33,070 bases of DNA, from NCBI GenBank assembly GCA_012728775.1, contig JAAYEN010000169.1, positions 1 to 33,070 on the forward strand, written 5' to 3'. This stretch comes from Tissierellia bacterium. Its GTDB lineage: Bacteria; Bacillota_A; Clostridia; Tissierellales; Peptoniphilaceae. The position numbers were made by a program, and so were the translations under genes. A model generated the notes under the pieces. That model made no database searches. It was not told the origin of the DNA and worked only from the letters and a program-made list of their open reading frames with translations. This document shows positions 1 to 8,566 of this stretch, one piece after another. How positions within the stretch are numbered: the stretch's first letter is position 1; each line of letters opens with the position of its first letter.

Positions 1-1739
1 AATACTTCCATGGCTTCGTTTATGGTTTCTTTTTTCGATATATCTGCTCCTGCTGCTTTTAGTTGATCTAGGGGGAAGTTGTTTCCTCCGTCTTTTAGGA
101 AATTGATATATTTTTCTAGGGCTTCTTGGTCTCCTTCTAGTATATTTTTAGCTAGTTTTACTGCTGTGGAAAATCCTGTGGCATATTTATAGACGTAGAA
201 ATTATTATAAAAATGTGGGATTCTTGCCCATTCTAGTTGGATATCTTCGTCTGATATTACTGCTTCTCCAAAATAGTCTTGGTTTAGTTTGTAGAAAATT
301 TCGTTAAAGTCTTCTAGTGTTAGTACTTGGTTATTTTCCACTGCTTCGTGGGTTAGCTTTTCAAATTCTGCAAACATAGTTTGTCTAAAAACCGTGCTCT
401 TAAAGCTATCGATATAGAAGTCTATTAGATAAATCTTTTCTTCATCACTACTTGCATTCTTCATAAGATAATCTAATAATATTAGCTCGTTAGTCGTGGA
501 TGCTACTTCTGCAACGAAGATAGTATATCCTGAATAAATAAAGTCATTATTTTTTCTGGAATAATAGGAGTGAACTGAGTGTCCTAATTCATGTGCTAGT
601 GTAAATACTGAATCTAAATTATCTGTGTAATTCATCAAAATATATGGTTCTGTATCGAAGGATCCAGCTGAATAAGCTCCTGATCTCTTTCCTGTCTGTG
701 GATATACGTCTATCCAGCTATTTTCAAAAGCTTCTTTCAAAATTCCTAGATATTCTTCTCCTAGTGGCGCTAAGCCTTTTAGGACGATTTCCTTTCCTTC
801 TTCATAATTTATCTTTTTTTCTTTTTCTGTTGCCAAGGGTAGATAAACATCGTACATGTGCTGTTCGTCTAAATTTAAAAATTTTTTCTTTATCTGGTAA
901 TATCTATGAAGATGAGGTAGATTTTCTCTCACTGCTTCTATCATATTGTCATATACTATTTCTTCTACGTCATCTTTAAACAGTTCCATCTCTCTTGCTG
1001 AATTAAAATTACGTAAACGCGCTTCTGTGGTAAGTCCTTTTACGTTATTGAATTGCATAGAAGCTATGGTATTATCTACTGTTTTCATAGTCTTATAATA
1101 TTTTTCAAAGGCTTCTTTCCTGACATTTACATCTGGATTTTTTATAAGACTTACGTAATTAGCATGGGTTAATTTTTCTCCTGCTGATTCGATAAATGGA
1201 AATTCCATATCTGAATTCATCAATAGATTATACGCATCTGATGGCGCTCCTTGTAAAAATGAAACACTTCCCAATATTTTTTCTTCTTTTGCACTAAGTG
1301 TATGGTCTTTATATCTAAAAATTTTATCTAGATATTTTCTATATTTTTCCAGGTCATTGTCTTTTATTTTCTCGTCTAATTCTTCTTTTGACATTTCTAA
1401 TAGCGTAGGTGAGAAGTTGGATGTTATGGTTTCGTATTCGTTTCCCAAATCTTCTGCAGTCATGCTTATTTTTTGGCCGTAGGTTTGTCTTGTGTCTTCG
1501 TCATGTTTCCTGTGGGAATATGTGTAGATTTTAAAAATTTTTCTTCTCGTTTCTGTCATAAGTTCTACATATTCTTTAAAATGCCCCTTAATATCTTCTC
1601 CAAGACTTTGTAATTTTTTGTTGGCTTCTCTTACTGACTTCACGTCATTTTCAAGTTCTTCGTTTGTTTTGTATATTTTGCTTAAATCCCAATTATAACT
1701 TTTTATTTTTCTCATTCCTTTCAAATTTTTTCTTAACAT
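1..1739 (-). CDS. pepF: Oligoendopeptidase F (M3 family), 3' end outside window
   Basis: Cytoplasmic zinc metallopeptidase that cleaves short peptides. The reverse strand reads open from the left edge to an ATG at 1739. It carries the M3 zinc motif HELGH (579-593, about residue 383) in the context LAHELGHSVHSYYS, and the N-terminal part reads like PepF (SYNWDLSKIYKTNEE). The C-terminus is cut off by the window edge. The start is uncertain. The in-frame ATG at 1715 (MRKIKSYNWDLS) has an AAAGGA directly abutting it, too close to act as a ribosome site. The ATG at 1739 is 24 bases upstream but has only a weak GGG. The gene lies just after the terminator of the operon upstream. No strong promoter of its own is visible, so read-through may contribute. 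Confidence 0.93.
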   Translation of the reverse strand, partial: MLRKNLKGMRKIKSYNWDLSKIYKTNEELENDVKSVREANKKLQSLGEDIKGHFKEYVELMTETRRKIFKIYTYSHRKHDEDTRQTYGQKISMTAEDLGNEYETITSNFSPTLLEMSKEELDEKIKDNDLEKYRKYLDKIFRYKDHTLSAKEEKILGSVSFLQGAPSDAYNLLMNSDMEFPFIESAGEKLTHANYVSLIKNPDVNVRKEAFEKYYKTMKTVDNTIASMQFNNVKGLTTEARLRNFNSAREMELFKDDVEEIVYDNMIEAVRENLPHLHRYYQIKKKFLNLDEQHMYDVYLPLATEKEKKINYEEGKEIVLKGLAPLGEEYLGILKEAFENSWIDVYPQTGKRSGAYSAGSFDTEPYILMNYTDNLDSVFTLAHELGHSVHSYYSRKNNDFIYSGYTIFVAEVASTTNELILLDYLMKNASSDEEKIYLIDFYIDSFKSTVFRQTMFAEFEKLTHEAVENNQVLTLEDFNEIFYKLNQDYFGEAVISDEDIQLEWARIPHFYNNFYVYKYATGFSTAVKLAKNILEGDQEALEKYINFLKDGGNNFPLDQLKAAGADISKKETINEAMEV

Positions 1740-1772
1740 TTGATTATTACCCAAATAACATTTATTTAAAGG

Positions 1773-1800
1773 AAAAAACTGGCCTATTTCTAAGCCAGTT
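1773..1800 (-). terminator. Intrinsic terminator of the queG-DUF3842 operon
   Basis: A 7-bp perfect stem (AACTGGC at 1777-1783 pairing with GCCAGTT at 1794-1800) is followed on the minus strand by a T run (1773-1776 and beyond). The upstream arm is inside the last codons and the stop codon (1790-1792) of the DUF3842 gene, so coding sequence and terminator overlap. Confidence 0.8.
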
Positions 1801-2200
1801 CTTGTTTTACTTTTTCTATCGCCATATCTACTAAATCTTTAAAGTTATGAGTTTGGGCTGCTATTACGAAGTTATCGCATTTATTAATGGGTATTAGAAT
1901 TTTCTTTCCCGGACTTTCTCCTACAGCCCTTGCCATTTTAGGAGTAATTTCTCCAAGAAGGGAGTTTGCTATTACTATTCCTATGGGTCCTATTATTAAG
2001 TCTGCAGTTTTAGAATTAAAAACTACTGGATTTTCTCCTGTGGCACACATATTACAACCTGCTTTTATCATGGCTTGAGTTGCCAAAACATTAGTGCCTA
2101 TTGCGACTAATTCAAATTCTTCTTTTAATTTTAATAGATTTTCTACTAATTCCCTTCCTAGTCTACCACCTTGACCATCTATGACTAAGATTTTCTTCAT
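1790..2200 (-). CDS. DUF3842 family protein
   Basis: A 136-residue protein that I recognise as the DUF3842 family found in anaerobic Firmicutes; no function is established. It opens with a dinucleotide-binding-like stretch (ILVIDGQGGRLGRELVENL, residues 4-22). It has a conserved glycine-rich middle (about residues 46-78, containing NMCATGENPVVFNS) and the segment GPIGIVIANSLLGEI. There is no signal peptide or membrane segment. It is the last gene of the queG operon, three bases after the VanW gene, and its stop codon lies within the terminator stem. A nucleotide- or cofactor-binding role is only a guess from the glycine pattern. Confidence 0.85.
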   Translation of the reverse strand: MKKILVIDGQGGRLGRELVENLLKLKEEFELVAIGTNVLATQAMIKAGCNMCATGENPVVFNSKTADLIIGPIGIVIANSLLGEITPKMARAVGESPGKKILIPINKCDNFVIAAQTHNFKDLVDMAIEKVKQELA

Positions 2201-2203
2201 TTC

Positions 2204-3589
2204 TTAATTCCCGCCTTCTGCTGTAGAATTATCTCCACTGGTATTTGCTGTTTGTGCTGGCGCTGCCTTTGTTCCTATGGTTACAATGGTGTCTCTAGCT
2301 GGATAATAACTTGCTAAATATGGTTCAGTTCCCACTTGTTCTCCATTTATTTTTTTAATTTTGTAACTTGCATATCTGTATCCTGTATTTCCACTTTGGG
2401 AAACTTGAGTAATTCCTTGGTTCAAGGTACTCGAATATTGATTTTTAGTTTGGCTGCCTATAGTTTGGGTTCTTTCAGATACTAGCTCTATATCATAGTT
2501 CTTCACGTCTGTGTCCCCAATTATTTTAAATTCTATATTGTCATTATCGGCTTTGGCGACTATATAAACTGGAAAGTCAAAAGGATTCGTCAATTTTAAA
2601 TCAAGTAATCCACTTGCCACCGCTGCATCTAGTCCCATTGGGACATAATTTACCGGTCTAGAGTGATTTCTTCTTTCGTCAACTTGTAAATCTGCTCTTA
2701 CCGCTGCATTATATAAAGTCGTGGAAACTTGACAAATTCCCCCACCTGTTCCTGTATCGTATTCACCGTCTATAATGACAGTGGCTGGTAAAAATCCAGT
2801 TCCTAGGCTGATTTCTCCGATAATGTCGTTAAAAGAAATTTGTTGTCCTGGCATTATCAAAGTTCCATTTAAAATTCCAGCTGCTAGTTTAATATTTTCC
2901 TTACGATTTTGCACACTGGAAGAATAATTTGTAGAAAATACTCCTATATCACCTTTCATCGCATTAAAATAAGTTTCAGATATAGTAGGTTCTGTAGAAA
3001 TTACTGGAAGTTCTATTGGCGCATCTGAATTAATTGCATTTAAAATAAGTTCTTTTGTTTTTTCGCCATCTAAAGAAATTCCCGGTTGTTCTTTTGTAGT
3101 AACTACTTCTCCATCTATCAAGGAAAATTGTGCATCTACCGGCGCTATATTTATTATATTGGATATATGATTAACCACTTCTTGGGCAATATCCGGACTA
3201 AAACCTTGGGATGTTACGATTTTCAAAGGCTCCGATTTAAGATTTTGAACTTGGGCAAATCTTTCTCCTGGAGTTCCTTCTCTTCCATATTCATATGCTT
3301 CTTTTACTGCACTTTTGTAATCTGGGTTATATCCTAAATTCACATAAGGATAATCAAATTCGTGCTCTTTATATGCAAGATGCAAAGTTTTATGCCTGTT
3401 TTGGTCTTCTGCAATTACTTTTTCCAAAGCTTCTTCTTCATTTAAATTAGATACGTCTACTCCATTTATAGATATTCCGTTATAGATGGTATCTTTATTA
3501 ACTGTGCTGTCGTAAGTTGCGTAAACTCCTCCAGCTATTAACCCTAGGGTTACAAAAAATGCAAGAAGTCCAAAAAGTATTTTTTTCAT
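2204..3589 (-). CDS. VanW family exported cell-envelope protein
   Basis: A 461-residue protein with one N-terminal hydrophobic segment (about residues 5-26) and no lipobox, so probably membrane-anchored and facing outward. Residues about 35-210 look like the tandem peptidoglycan-binding-like region common in YoaR/VanW proteins. Residues about 220-350 are the VanW domain (NRKENIKLAAGILNG, GTGGGICQVSTTLYNAA, RRNHSRPVNYVPMGLDAAV). The C-terminal region (YASYKIKKINGEQ...) resembles a G5-like domain. VanW proteins are associated with vancomycin-resistance clusters, but most chromosomal members have no proven role and nothing here indicates resistance. A good GAGGTGA ribosome site precedes the ATG at 3589. 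The start lies just after the nth stop, within one transcript. Confidence 0.9.
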   Translation of the reverse strand: MKKILFGLLAFFVTLGLIAGGVYATYDSTVNKDTIYNGISINGVDVSNLNEEEALEKVIAEDQNRHKTLHLAYKEHEFDYPYVNLGYNPDYKSAVKEAYEYGREGTPGERFAQVQNLKSEPLKIVTSQGFSPDIAQEVVNHISNIINIAPVDAQFSLIDGEVVTTKEQPGISLDGEKTKELILNAINSDAPIELPVISTEPTISETYFNAMKGDIGVFSTNYSSSVQNRKENIKLAAGILNGTLIMPGQQISFNDIIGEISLGTGFLPATVIIDGEYDTGTGGGICQVSTTLYNAAVRADLQVDERRNHSRPVNYVPMGLDAAVASGLLDLKLTNPFDFPVYIVAKADNDNIEFKIIGDTDVKNYDIELVSERTQTIGSQTKNQYSSTLNQGITQVSQSGNTGYRYASYKIKKINGEQVGTEPYLASYYPARDTIVTIGTKAAPAQTANTSGDNSTAEGGN

Positions 3590-3597
3590 TCGTCACC

Positions 3598-4254
3598 TCA
3601 ATTATCTGTCAATTTTTCATAATACATACAATGGTCTCTAATCGTGCATATTTCACATTTTGGAGATCTAGCACTACATGTGCGTCTTCCGTGAAATATG
3701 AAAATGTGATGGGCTTTTGTCCACATGTTTTTATCAATTTGCTTCATCAAAGATTTTTCTGTATCTTCTACATTATTTTCGTCTACAATGCCTATTCTAT
3801 TAGTCACTCTAAATACATGGGTATCCACCGCTATGGCGTCTTCTCCAAAACACACACTTAGTACTACATTCGCTGTCTTTCTTCCTACGCCAGGAAGTTT
3901 CATTAAATCATCTCTTCTTCCTGGAACTTCAGAGTTATAATCATTTACTAAAATCTGACATGTTTCCATTATGGATTTTGTCTTAGTATTGTAAAAACCA
4001 CAAGATCTAATATAATCCGCTAACTTATCTGCCCCTAACTCCAAAATATCTTCTGGACCTTTTGCCACCTTGAATAACTCTTTGGTAATAATATTTACCC
4101 TAACATCAGTACATTGAGCTGATAATATGGTAGCTATCAACATCTCAAAGGCATTGGTATGATCTAGCTCTGCTTTGGCATCTGGATATGTTTTTTTCAA
4201 AATGTCTAAAACCGTCTTTGTTTCTTCTTTAGTTAATATCATTGATAATTTCAC
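3598..4254 (-). CDS. nth: Endonuclease III, DNA glycosylase/AP lyase
   Basis: A base-excision repair enzyme that removes oxidised pyrimidines and nicks abasic sites. The 218-residue length is typical. The helix-hairpin-helix is LPGVGRKTANVV (about 120-131) with the catalytic lysine K126; the catalytic aspartate is D144 in VDTHVFR. The C-terminal 4Fe-4S loop has the canonical spacing C193-x6-C200-x2-C203-x5-C209. The gene overlaps the end of the DUF503 gene by 26 bases. The start codon at 4254 is GTG; an ATG four codons later (4242) is an alternative. Stop TGA at 3598-3600 is nine bases before the VanW start. Confidence 0.96.
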   Translation of the reverse strand: MKLSMILTKEETKTVLDILKKTYPDAKAELDHTNAFEMLIATILSAQCTDVRVNIITKELFKVAKGPEDILELGADKLADYIRSCGFYNTKTKSIMETCQILVNDYNSEVPGRRDDLMKLPGVGRKTANVVLSVCFGEDAIAVDTHVFRVTNRIGIVDENNVEDTEKSLMKQIDKNMWTKAHHIFIFHGRRTCSARSPKCEICTIRDHCMYYEKLTDN

Positions 4255-4522
4255 GTCTCACTTCTATTATTTCAAATCTAAAATCCATTTGCAAAAATTC
4301 TTCTAATTTATTGAGCCTTTCTTCTGTATGACTATAGGAATTTGAAACGCAGACAAATCCCCAACTAGATAGATTGATTAAGCTTAAATCCCTTACTTCT
4401 CCTGTGGAGAAATTGTGTCTTTTTTTTACTCTCTCAAAAACGGATTTTATTACTTGTCGTTTGTCTTTTAATGTAAATGCTTCATCTAATTTAATTTGAA
4501 CTTCTAAAATTCCAACGTACAT
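4229..4522 (-). CDS. DUF503 family protein (YlxP-like)
   Basis: A 97-residue protein matching DUF503 (PF04456), the family of B. subtilis YlxP. Recognisable features are the N-terminal MYVGILEVQIKL strand, the LKDKRQVIKSVFERVKKRHNFS segment (residues 18-39) and the closing FRFEIIEVRREI strand. The family is small, soluble and of unknown function; YlxP sits in the nusA-infB-rbfA region in Bacillus, but here it lies between queG and nth. Its 3' end overlaps the start of nth by 26 bases, indicating translational coupling. Confidence 0.88.
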   Translation of the reverse strand: MYVGILEVQIKLDEAFTLKDKRQVIKSVFERVKKRHNFSTGEVRDLSLINLSSWGFVCVSNSYSHTEERLNKLEEFLQMDFRFEIIEVRREIINDIN

Positions 4523-4524
4523 TT

Positions 4525-5427
4525 TTATCCTCGTTCTTCAATTAGTTCAATATTTCTAGCAATTACTTTCTTTCCTACCCAAGAAAATGAGTGTTCATAG
4601 TATTTCCTTTTGAACTCCTTATTACTCATGTTCTTTATATTTTCATCGTCAAAGTTTTTAATCCTTGGTCGAAAATCTTCATTTATATTCTTTTTAATTC
4701 CTTTGTTTTTGGGACAAACTTTTTGGCATATGTCACAACCATAGGCATAATTTATTATTTTACTTTCGGGAATTTCTACTTTCCATTGGCTCAAATATGA
4801 ATGGCAGATACTAGCATTTAATGTATAATCTCCAATAATTGAACCAGATGGACAGGCGTTTTTACATATATTACATTCACCACAAGTACCTTCAGATTCC
4901 CGAGAATATTCGTTCAGTTCAATATCTGTTACTAAAATACCCAAGAAAATATAAGATCCAAACTCTTTGTTGATTAAAAGAGTGTTCTTTCCTATATACC
5001 CAAATCCTGCTCTTCTGCCCAATTCTTTTTCAAAAAGCTCTCCTGAATCCACTTGGGAATATGATTGAAACTTATAAATTTTGCTTAATTCTATTTTTAA
5101 ATCTTCTAGTTTCTCCCCAAGTACTTTGTGATAATCTTTGCCTTGGGCGTGATTAGATATTTTATATTTTCCCTCTTCAATTTCGTCCCAGAAATAGGAC
5201 ATGCCTATTACAAATATGCTTTTAGCATTTTTTAAATGCATATTTGGTTCAGTTCTAAAATTTATTTTATCACTTTCAAATTCTGTAGAGAAATTTTTTT
5301 CTTTACTAATAATCAAATCTTTGCAAATTTCTTCCATTGAATCTGCTTTAATTACGCCCAACAAATCTACTTTTATATTGGACTTTAATTTCATAATTAA
5401 CTCATTCAAATTCCTCACCAGTTTCAT
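4525..5427 (-). CDS. queG: Epoxyqueuosine reductase
   Basis: Last step of queuosine biosynthesis: cobalamin- and Fe-S-dependent reduction of epoxyqueuosine in tRNA. The 300-residue protein has the family's cobalamin-binding catalytic region (QVDSGELFEKELGRRAGFGYIGKNTLLI, with the catalytic-type D127). Two 4Fe-4S clusters follow: C182-x2-C185-x2-C188-x3-C192, then C208 and C231-x2-C234-x3-C238. It is shorter than some orthologues and lacks the HEAT-repeat C-terminus. The promoter -10 (TATAAT, 5426-5431) overlaps the ATG at 5427, so the first codon may not be the real start. TTG at 5409 and ATG at 5394 are in-frame alternatives that keep the conserved fold. First gene of the operon. Confidence 0.92.
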   Translation of the reverse strand: MKLVRNLNELIMKLKSNIKVDLLGVIKADSMEEICKDLIISKEKNFSTEFESDKINFRTEPNMHLKNAKSIFVIGMSYFWDEIEEGKYKISNHAQGKDYHKVLGEKLEDLKIELSKIYKFQSYSQVDSGELFEKELGRRAGFGYIGKNTLLINKEFGSYIFLGILVTDIELNEYSRESEGTCGECNICKNACPSGSIIGDYTLNASICHSYLSQWKVEIPESKIINYAYGCDICQKVCPKNKGIKKNINEDFRPRIKNFDDENIKNMSNKEFKRKYYEHSFSWVGKKVIARNIELIEERG

Positions 5428-5454
5428 TATACAATAGTTTTTTTACTTTGTCTT
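5426..5454 (-). promoter_or_regulatory. Promoter of the queG operon
   Basis: Minus-strand hexamers AAGACA (-35, 5449-5454) and TATAAT (-10, 5426-5431) are separated by exactly 17 bases. The -10 overlaps the annotated queG ATG at 5427. Confidence 0.6.
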
Positions 5455-5548
5455 GATTATGAACTAATTGTAATAATTATGTCATCTTTAAGAAGGGGTA
5501 ATTACAGTAGAATAGAGATTGTAATATTTATTTAATATATCTAGGAAT

Positions 5549-5573
5549 CAAAAAAGACCTACAAAGAGGTCTT
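5549..5573 (-). terminator. Distal terminator of the tsaC-mnaA operon
   Basis: A stem of AGGTCTT (5567-5573) and AAGACCT (5554-5560) is followed on the minus strand by a run of six or more T. It is the distal copy of a hairpin that also occurs at 5693-5711, directly after the mnaA stop; the proximal copy lacks a proper T run. The two copies bracket a repeat element. Confidence 0.75.
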
Positions 5574-5713
5574 AAGACTGTTGACAAAGGTCTCCATATC
5601 ATTCTTTTTCGAGTACCCTCGGGCCGGCGGGCCATATACGCTCAAAAAAGAATGATATTCCGACCTTAATAAAGTGTTTGTCATCGCTCTGAAAGACCTA
5701 CAATAGGTCTTAA
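5553..5713 (-). repeat. Terminator-associated hairpin repeat, copy A
   Basis: A 103-bp core (5590-5692) matches a second copy at 32187-32289 with three substitutions. It forms an 18-bp inverted repeat (5596-5613 with 5641-5658, one C-A mismatch) around a 27-base loop containing a GC-rich run (GGGCCGGCGGGCC). In this copy outer arms also pair: AAGGTC 5587-5592 with GACCTT 5662-5667, and TGACAAA 5582-5588 with TTTGTCA 5677-5683. The element is bracketed by near-identical 23/22-base direct repeats (5553-5575 and 5692-5713), each of which is the terminator hairpin of mnaA. Strand is given relative to the upstream gene. No coding capacity is evident. It could be a mobile miniature element or a structured 3'-UTR RNA. 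Confidence 0.85.
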
Positions 5714-6822
5714 TTTATTTTTAAGTTTTCCAAAATATCTACAATTTGCTTAGCTGCTGTTCCATCTCCGTAAGGATTATTAGCTTTTGCCATGGATTCA
5801 TAAACTTCTTTATCGTCTAAAAGTTCTTTTAAATTTTCGCGAATTACTTGGTAATCAGTACCTACTAATCTTGCTGTATTAGCATCTATTCCTTCCATTC
5901 TTTCAGTTTCATTTCTCAAAACTAAAATGGGTTTTCCCAAAGAAGGCGCTTCTTCTTGAACTCCTCCTGAATCAGTCATAACCAAATAAACTCTGCTCAT
6001 CAAATTGGTAAAAGGAAGATAGTCTAATGGCTCTATAAAGTGAATTTTATCGAAATTTTCAAAGGCTTTATGAGCTATTTCTCTCACCTTTGGATTTAAA
6101 TGAATGGGGAACACCACTCTAGTGTCTGGACGATTTTTTAGTTCATCTCTGATTGCTGAAAAAATATGTTCCATTGGTTCTCCTAGATTTTCCCTTCTAT
6201 GGGATGTTAGAAGTATTATCTTTTCATTTTTATAATCTAGTTCATTTAAAATTTTTTCATTGAATTTATAATCTTCTTGGACAGTATATTGGAGCGCATC
6301 TATAACTGTATTTCCCGTTATGTAAATATTTTTGTCGTCATATCCTTCTTTTAATAGATTTTCTCGATTGCTTGTAGTGGGACAAAAATGATAATTTGCT
6401 AAAACTCCTACCATCATTCTATTAGCTTCTTCTGGATAAGGAGAATAGATGTTTCCAGTTCTAAGTCCTGCTTCCACATGGCCAATTTTAATTTTTTGAT
6501 AAAATGCTGCTAATGCTCCAGAAAAAACCGTAGTAGTATCTCCTTGGACTAATAAAACATCAGGTTTTTCCTCTTCTAATACTTTTTCGATTCCTCCTAT
6601 GGAATTTATTGTAATATCTGTAAGGCTTTGTCCAGGTTTAAATATATCCAAATCATAATCAGGCTGTATTTCAAAAACTTCTAATACTTGATCTAGCATT
6701 TCTCTGTGTTGCCCTGTAACACAAACTACTGTTTCTATATTATCTCTTTTTTTTAGCTCCTTTACTACTGGAGCCATTTTTATTCCTTCTGGTCTCGTTC
6801 CAAAAATACAAAGTACTTTCAT
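5710..6822 (-). CDS. mnaA: UDP-N-acetylglucosamine 2-epimerase (non-hydrolysing)
   Basis: Interconverts UDP-GlcNAc and UDP-ManNAc, supplying ManNAc for teichoic acid or other wall polymers. The 370-residue length is normal. Family motifs: GTRPEGIKMAPVV at the N-terminus (residues 8-20), CVTGQHREMLDQ (34-45), QGDTTTVFSGALAAFY, GHVEAGLRTGN, the HRREN motif and TDSGGVQEEAPSLGKP near the C-terminus. Its ATG overlaps the tagO stop by one base (TAATG) with GGAGG upstream, so the two are translationally coupled and probably serve one linkage-unit pathway. The stop codon is joined directly to the terminator hairpin and repeat copy A. Confidence 0.96.
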   Translation of the reverse strand: MKVLCIFGTRPEGIKMAPVVKELKKRDNIETVVCVTGQHREMLDQVLEVFEIQPDYDLDIFKPGQSLTDITINSIGGIEKVLEEEKPDVLLVQGDTTTVFSGALAAFYQKIKIGHVEAGLRTGNIYSPYPEEANRMMVGVLANYHFCPTTSNRENLLKEGYDDKNIYITGNTVIDALQYTVQEDYKFNEKILNELDYKNEKIILLTSHRRENLGEPMEHIFSAIRDELKNRPDTRVVFPIHLNPKVREIAHKAFENFDKIHFIEPLDYLPFTNLMSRVYLVMTDSGGVQEEAPSLGKPILVLRNETERMEGIDANTARLVGTDYQVIRENLKELLDDKEVYESMAKANNPYGDGTAAKQIVDILENLKIN

Positions 6823-7868
6823 TATTCCTCCTCATGATTTGTATGGGCGGGTTCAAACATACCGATTCTCCTTGCGCCCATGGTGATTATTATAATAATT
6901 CCCAAAGCTAAAAGATTACCCAAAAGTCCACCAATTAGACTTACTAATATAGCTAAAATTCCTAGGATTATAGCTAGGCTGTATAATATTAGTACTGTTT
7001 GTTTAGTAGAAAATCCCATTTCCAAAATTCTATGATGAAGATGTCCTTTATCAGCTGTAGCAAAACTTTGGCCACTTAATGTACGTCTTACTATTGCAAA
7101 TAAAGTATCTGATATAGGCACTGCAAGAATAATAACCGGCACTACCACTGCTACAGTAGCTGCAGTTTTCAACACTCCTTCAATAGTTATTACTGCAAAT
7201 AAGTATCCTAAAAGAAGCGCTCCTGTATCTCCCATAAATATGGAAGCTGGATTAAAATTATATGGCAAAAATCCTATACAAGCACCTGCAATAATAAGAC
7301 AGACCATTCCTATTTCTACATTCCCTAACATATATGAAATTATCGCCAAGGAAATAGCTGCTATTGCTGAAATTCCATCTGCTAGTCCATCTAGACCATC
7401 TATTAAATTAATAGCGTTAGTTACTCCCACTATCCAAAGTATGGTTATGGGATAAGATATAAATCCTAAATTAATTACACTGCCCTTTTCTCCCAAAAAA
7501 TTTGAAAGAGTATCTACATGAATTCCACCATATACAGCAATCAATGCTGCAATTAGTTGAAATAAAACCTTCATAGAAGGAGTAAGTCCTTTTGTGTCGT
7601 CTAAATATCCGCTGACTACTATAACACTTCCACCTAAAAGAATAGCTTGAAGCTCTTTTGATAATGGCCACATAAATACCACCATAGATAGGAGTATGGA
7701 AAAATAAATTGCCAATCCTCCAAGTCTTGGTGTGGGTTTTGTGTGCATTCTTCTGTCGTCTTTTGGAACGTCTATAGCTCCAACTTTATGGGATATAATC
7801 TTAACAATCGGTGTGATTAGAAAACTCACCGCTGCTGCAAAGACACCTATTTTCAAATAACTTAACAT
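6822..7868 (-). CDS. tagO: Undecaprenyl-phosphate GlcNAc-1-phosphate transferase (MraY/WecA/TagO family)
   Basis: Polytopic membrane enzyme that moves GlcNAc-1-P from UDP-GlcNAc to undecaprenyl phosphate, starting wall teichoic acid or other surface polymer assembly. The 348 residues contain about ten hydrophobic segments. Family motifs are present: DVPKDDRRMHTKPTPRLGG (about 34-52), GYLDDTKGL (about 86-94), TNAINLIDGLDGLADG (about 150-165), FMGDTGALLLGYL (about 211-223) and the C-terminal cytosolic loop with HLHHRI. Pairing with mnaA favours a TagO-type role over MraY. The ribosome site (TTAGGTAATAATG) is modest and the gene follows upp by 43 bases. Confidence 0.92.
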   Translation of the reverse strand: MLSYLKIGVFAAAVSFLITPIVKIISHKVGAIDVPKDDRRMHTKPTPRLGGLAIYFSILLSMVVFMWPLSKELQAILLGGSVIVVSGYLDDTKGLTPSMKVLFQLIAALIAVYGGIHVDTLSNFLGEKGSVINLGFISYPITILWIVGVTNAINLIDGLDGLADGISAIAAISLAIISYMLGNVEIGMVCLIIAGACIGFLPYNFNPASIFMGDTGALLLGYLFAVITIEGVLKTAATVAVVVPVIILAVPISDTLFAIVRRTLSGQSFATADKGHLHHRILEMGFSTKQTVLILYSLAIILGILAILVSLIGGLLGNLLALGIIIIITMGARRIGMFEPAHTNHEEE

Positions 7869-7911
7869 TATTACCTAACTTTAATCTTTTTATATTTATT
7901 ACTTAAATTTA

Positions 7912-8544
7912 TTATTTTGTTCCGAAAAGTCTATCTCCTGCATCTCCTAAACCAGGTATTATATATGCATTTTCATCTAGCTTATCGTCTACTGCTGCAA
8001 CATAAATATCTACATCAGGGTGAGCTTTTTGAACCACATCAATTCCTTCTGGCGCTGCTATGATATTTACGCATTTAATATTTTTACAACCTTCTCGTTT
8101 TAAGATGTCTATGGAAGCTACCAAGCTGCCTCCTGTAGCCAACATGGGATCTAGTAAATAAAGAGTTCTTTCACTTACGTCTCTAGGTAGTTTATTGTAA
8201 TATTCCACAGGTACCAAAGTTTCCGGATCTCTATAAAGTCCGATGTGACCTACTCTTGCAGTTGGAATCAAATTTAAAAATCCATCTACCATACCTAATC
8301 CTGCACGAAGTATAGGAATAATTCCTAGTTTTTTCCCTGAAATCTTCTTTGCAGTCATCTTTACTCCCATTGCAGTTTCGATTTCTTCGTCTTCTAGTTC
8401 TATATCTCTTGTAACTTCATAACACATTAGCATGGAAATCTCAGTTATCAATTCTCTGAATTCTTTTGAACCTGTTTCTGTTTTTCTCAGCACAGTCAAT
8501 TTGTGTTGGATTAATGGATGATCGAATACTATTACATTTGACAT
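7912..8544 (-). CDS. upp: Uracil phosphoribosyltransferase
   Basis: Pyrimidine salvage: uracil plus PRPP gives UMP. The 210-residue length is exact for the family. The PRPP-binding loop is DPMLATGGS (residues 132-140); other markers are [11 protein letters not shown] and the uracil-binding C-terminal [16 protein letters not shown]. It lies 22 bases after rpiB in the same operon, as in the upp neighbourhood of Bacillus. Confidence 0.98.
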   Translation of the reverse strand: MSNVIVFDHPLIQHKLTVLRKTETGSKEFRELITEISMLMCYEVTRDIELEDEEIETAMGVKMTAKKISGKKLGIIPILRAGLGMVDGFLNLIPTARVGHIGLYRDPETLVPVEYYNKLPRDVSERTLYLLDPMLATGGSLVASIDILKREGCKNIKCVNIIAAPEGIDVVQKAHPDVDIYVAAVDDKLDENAYIIPGLGDAGDRLFGTK

Positions 8545-8566
8545 CTTATTACTCTCCTTTGAATAT

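Noticed and set aside
644..979. 111-codon plus-strand open frame at the left end
   Set aside because: It lies entirely opposite pepF, is leucine/phenylalanine-rich antisense translation, and has no ribosome site.
2204..3589. VanW gene as part of a vancomycin-resistance cluster
   Set aside because: No vanH, vanA/B, vanX or VanRS-type genes nearby; VanW proteins are common chromosomal envelope proteins.
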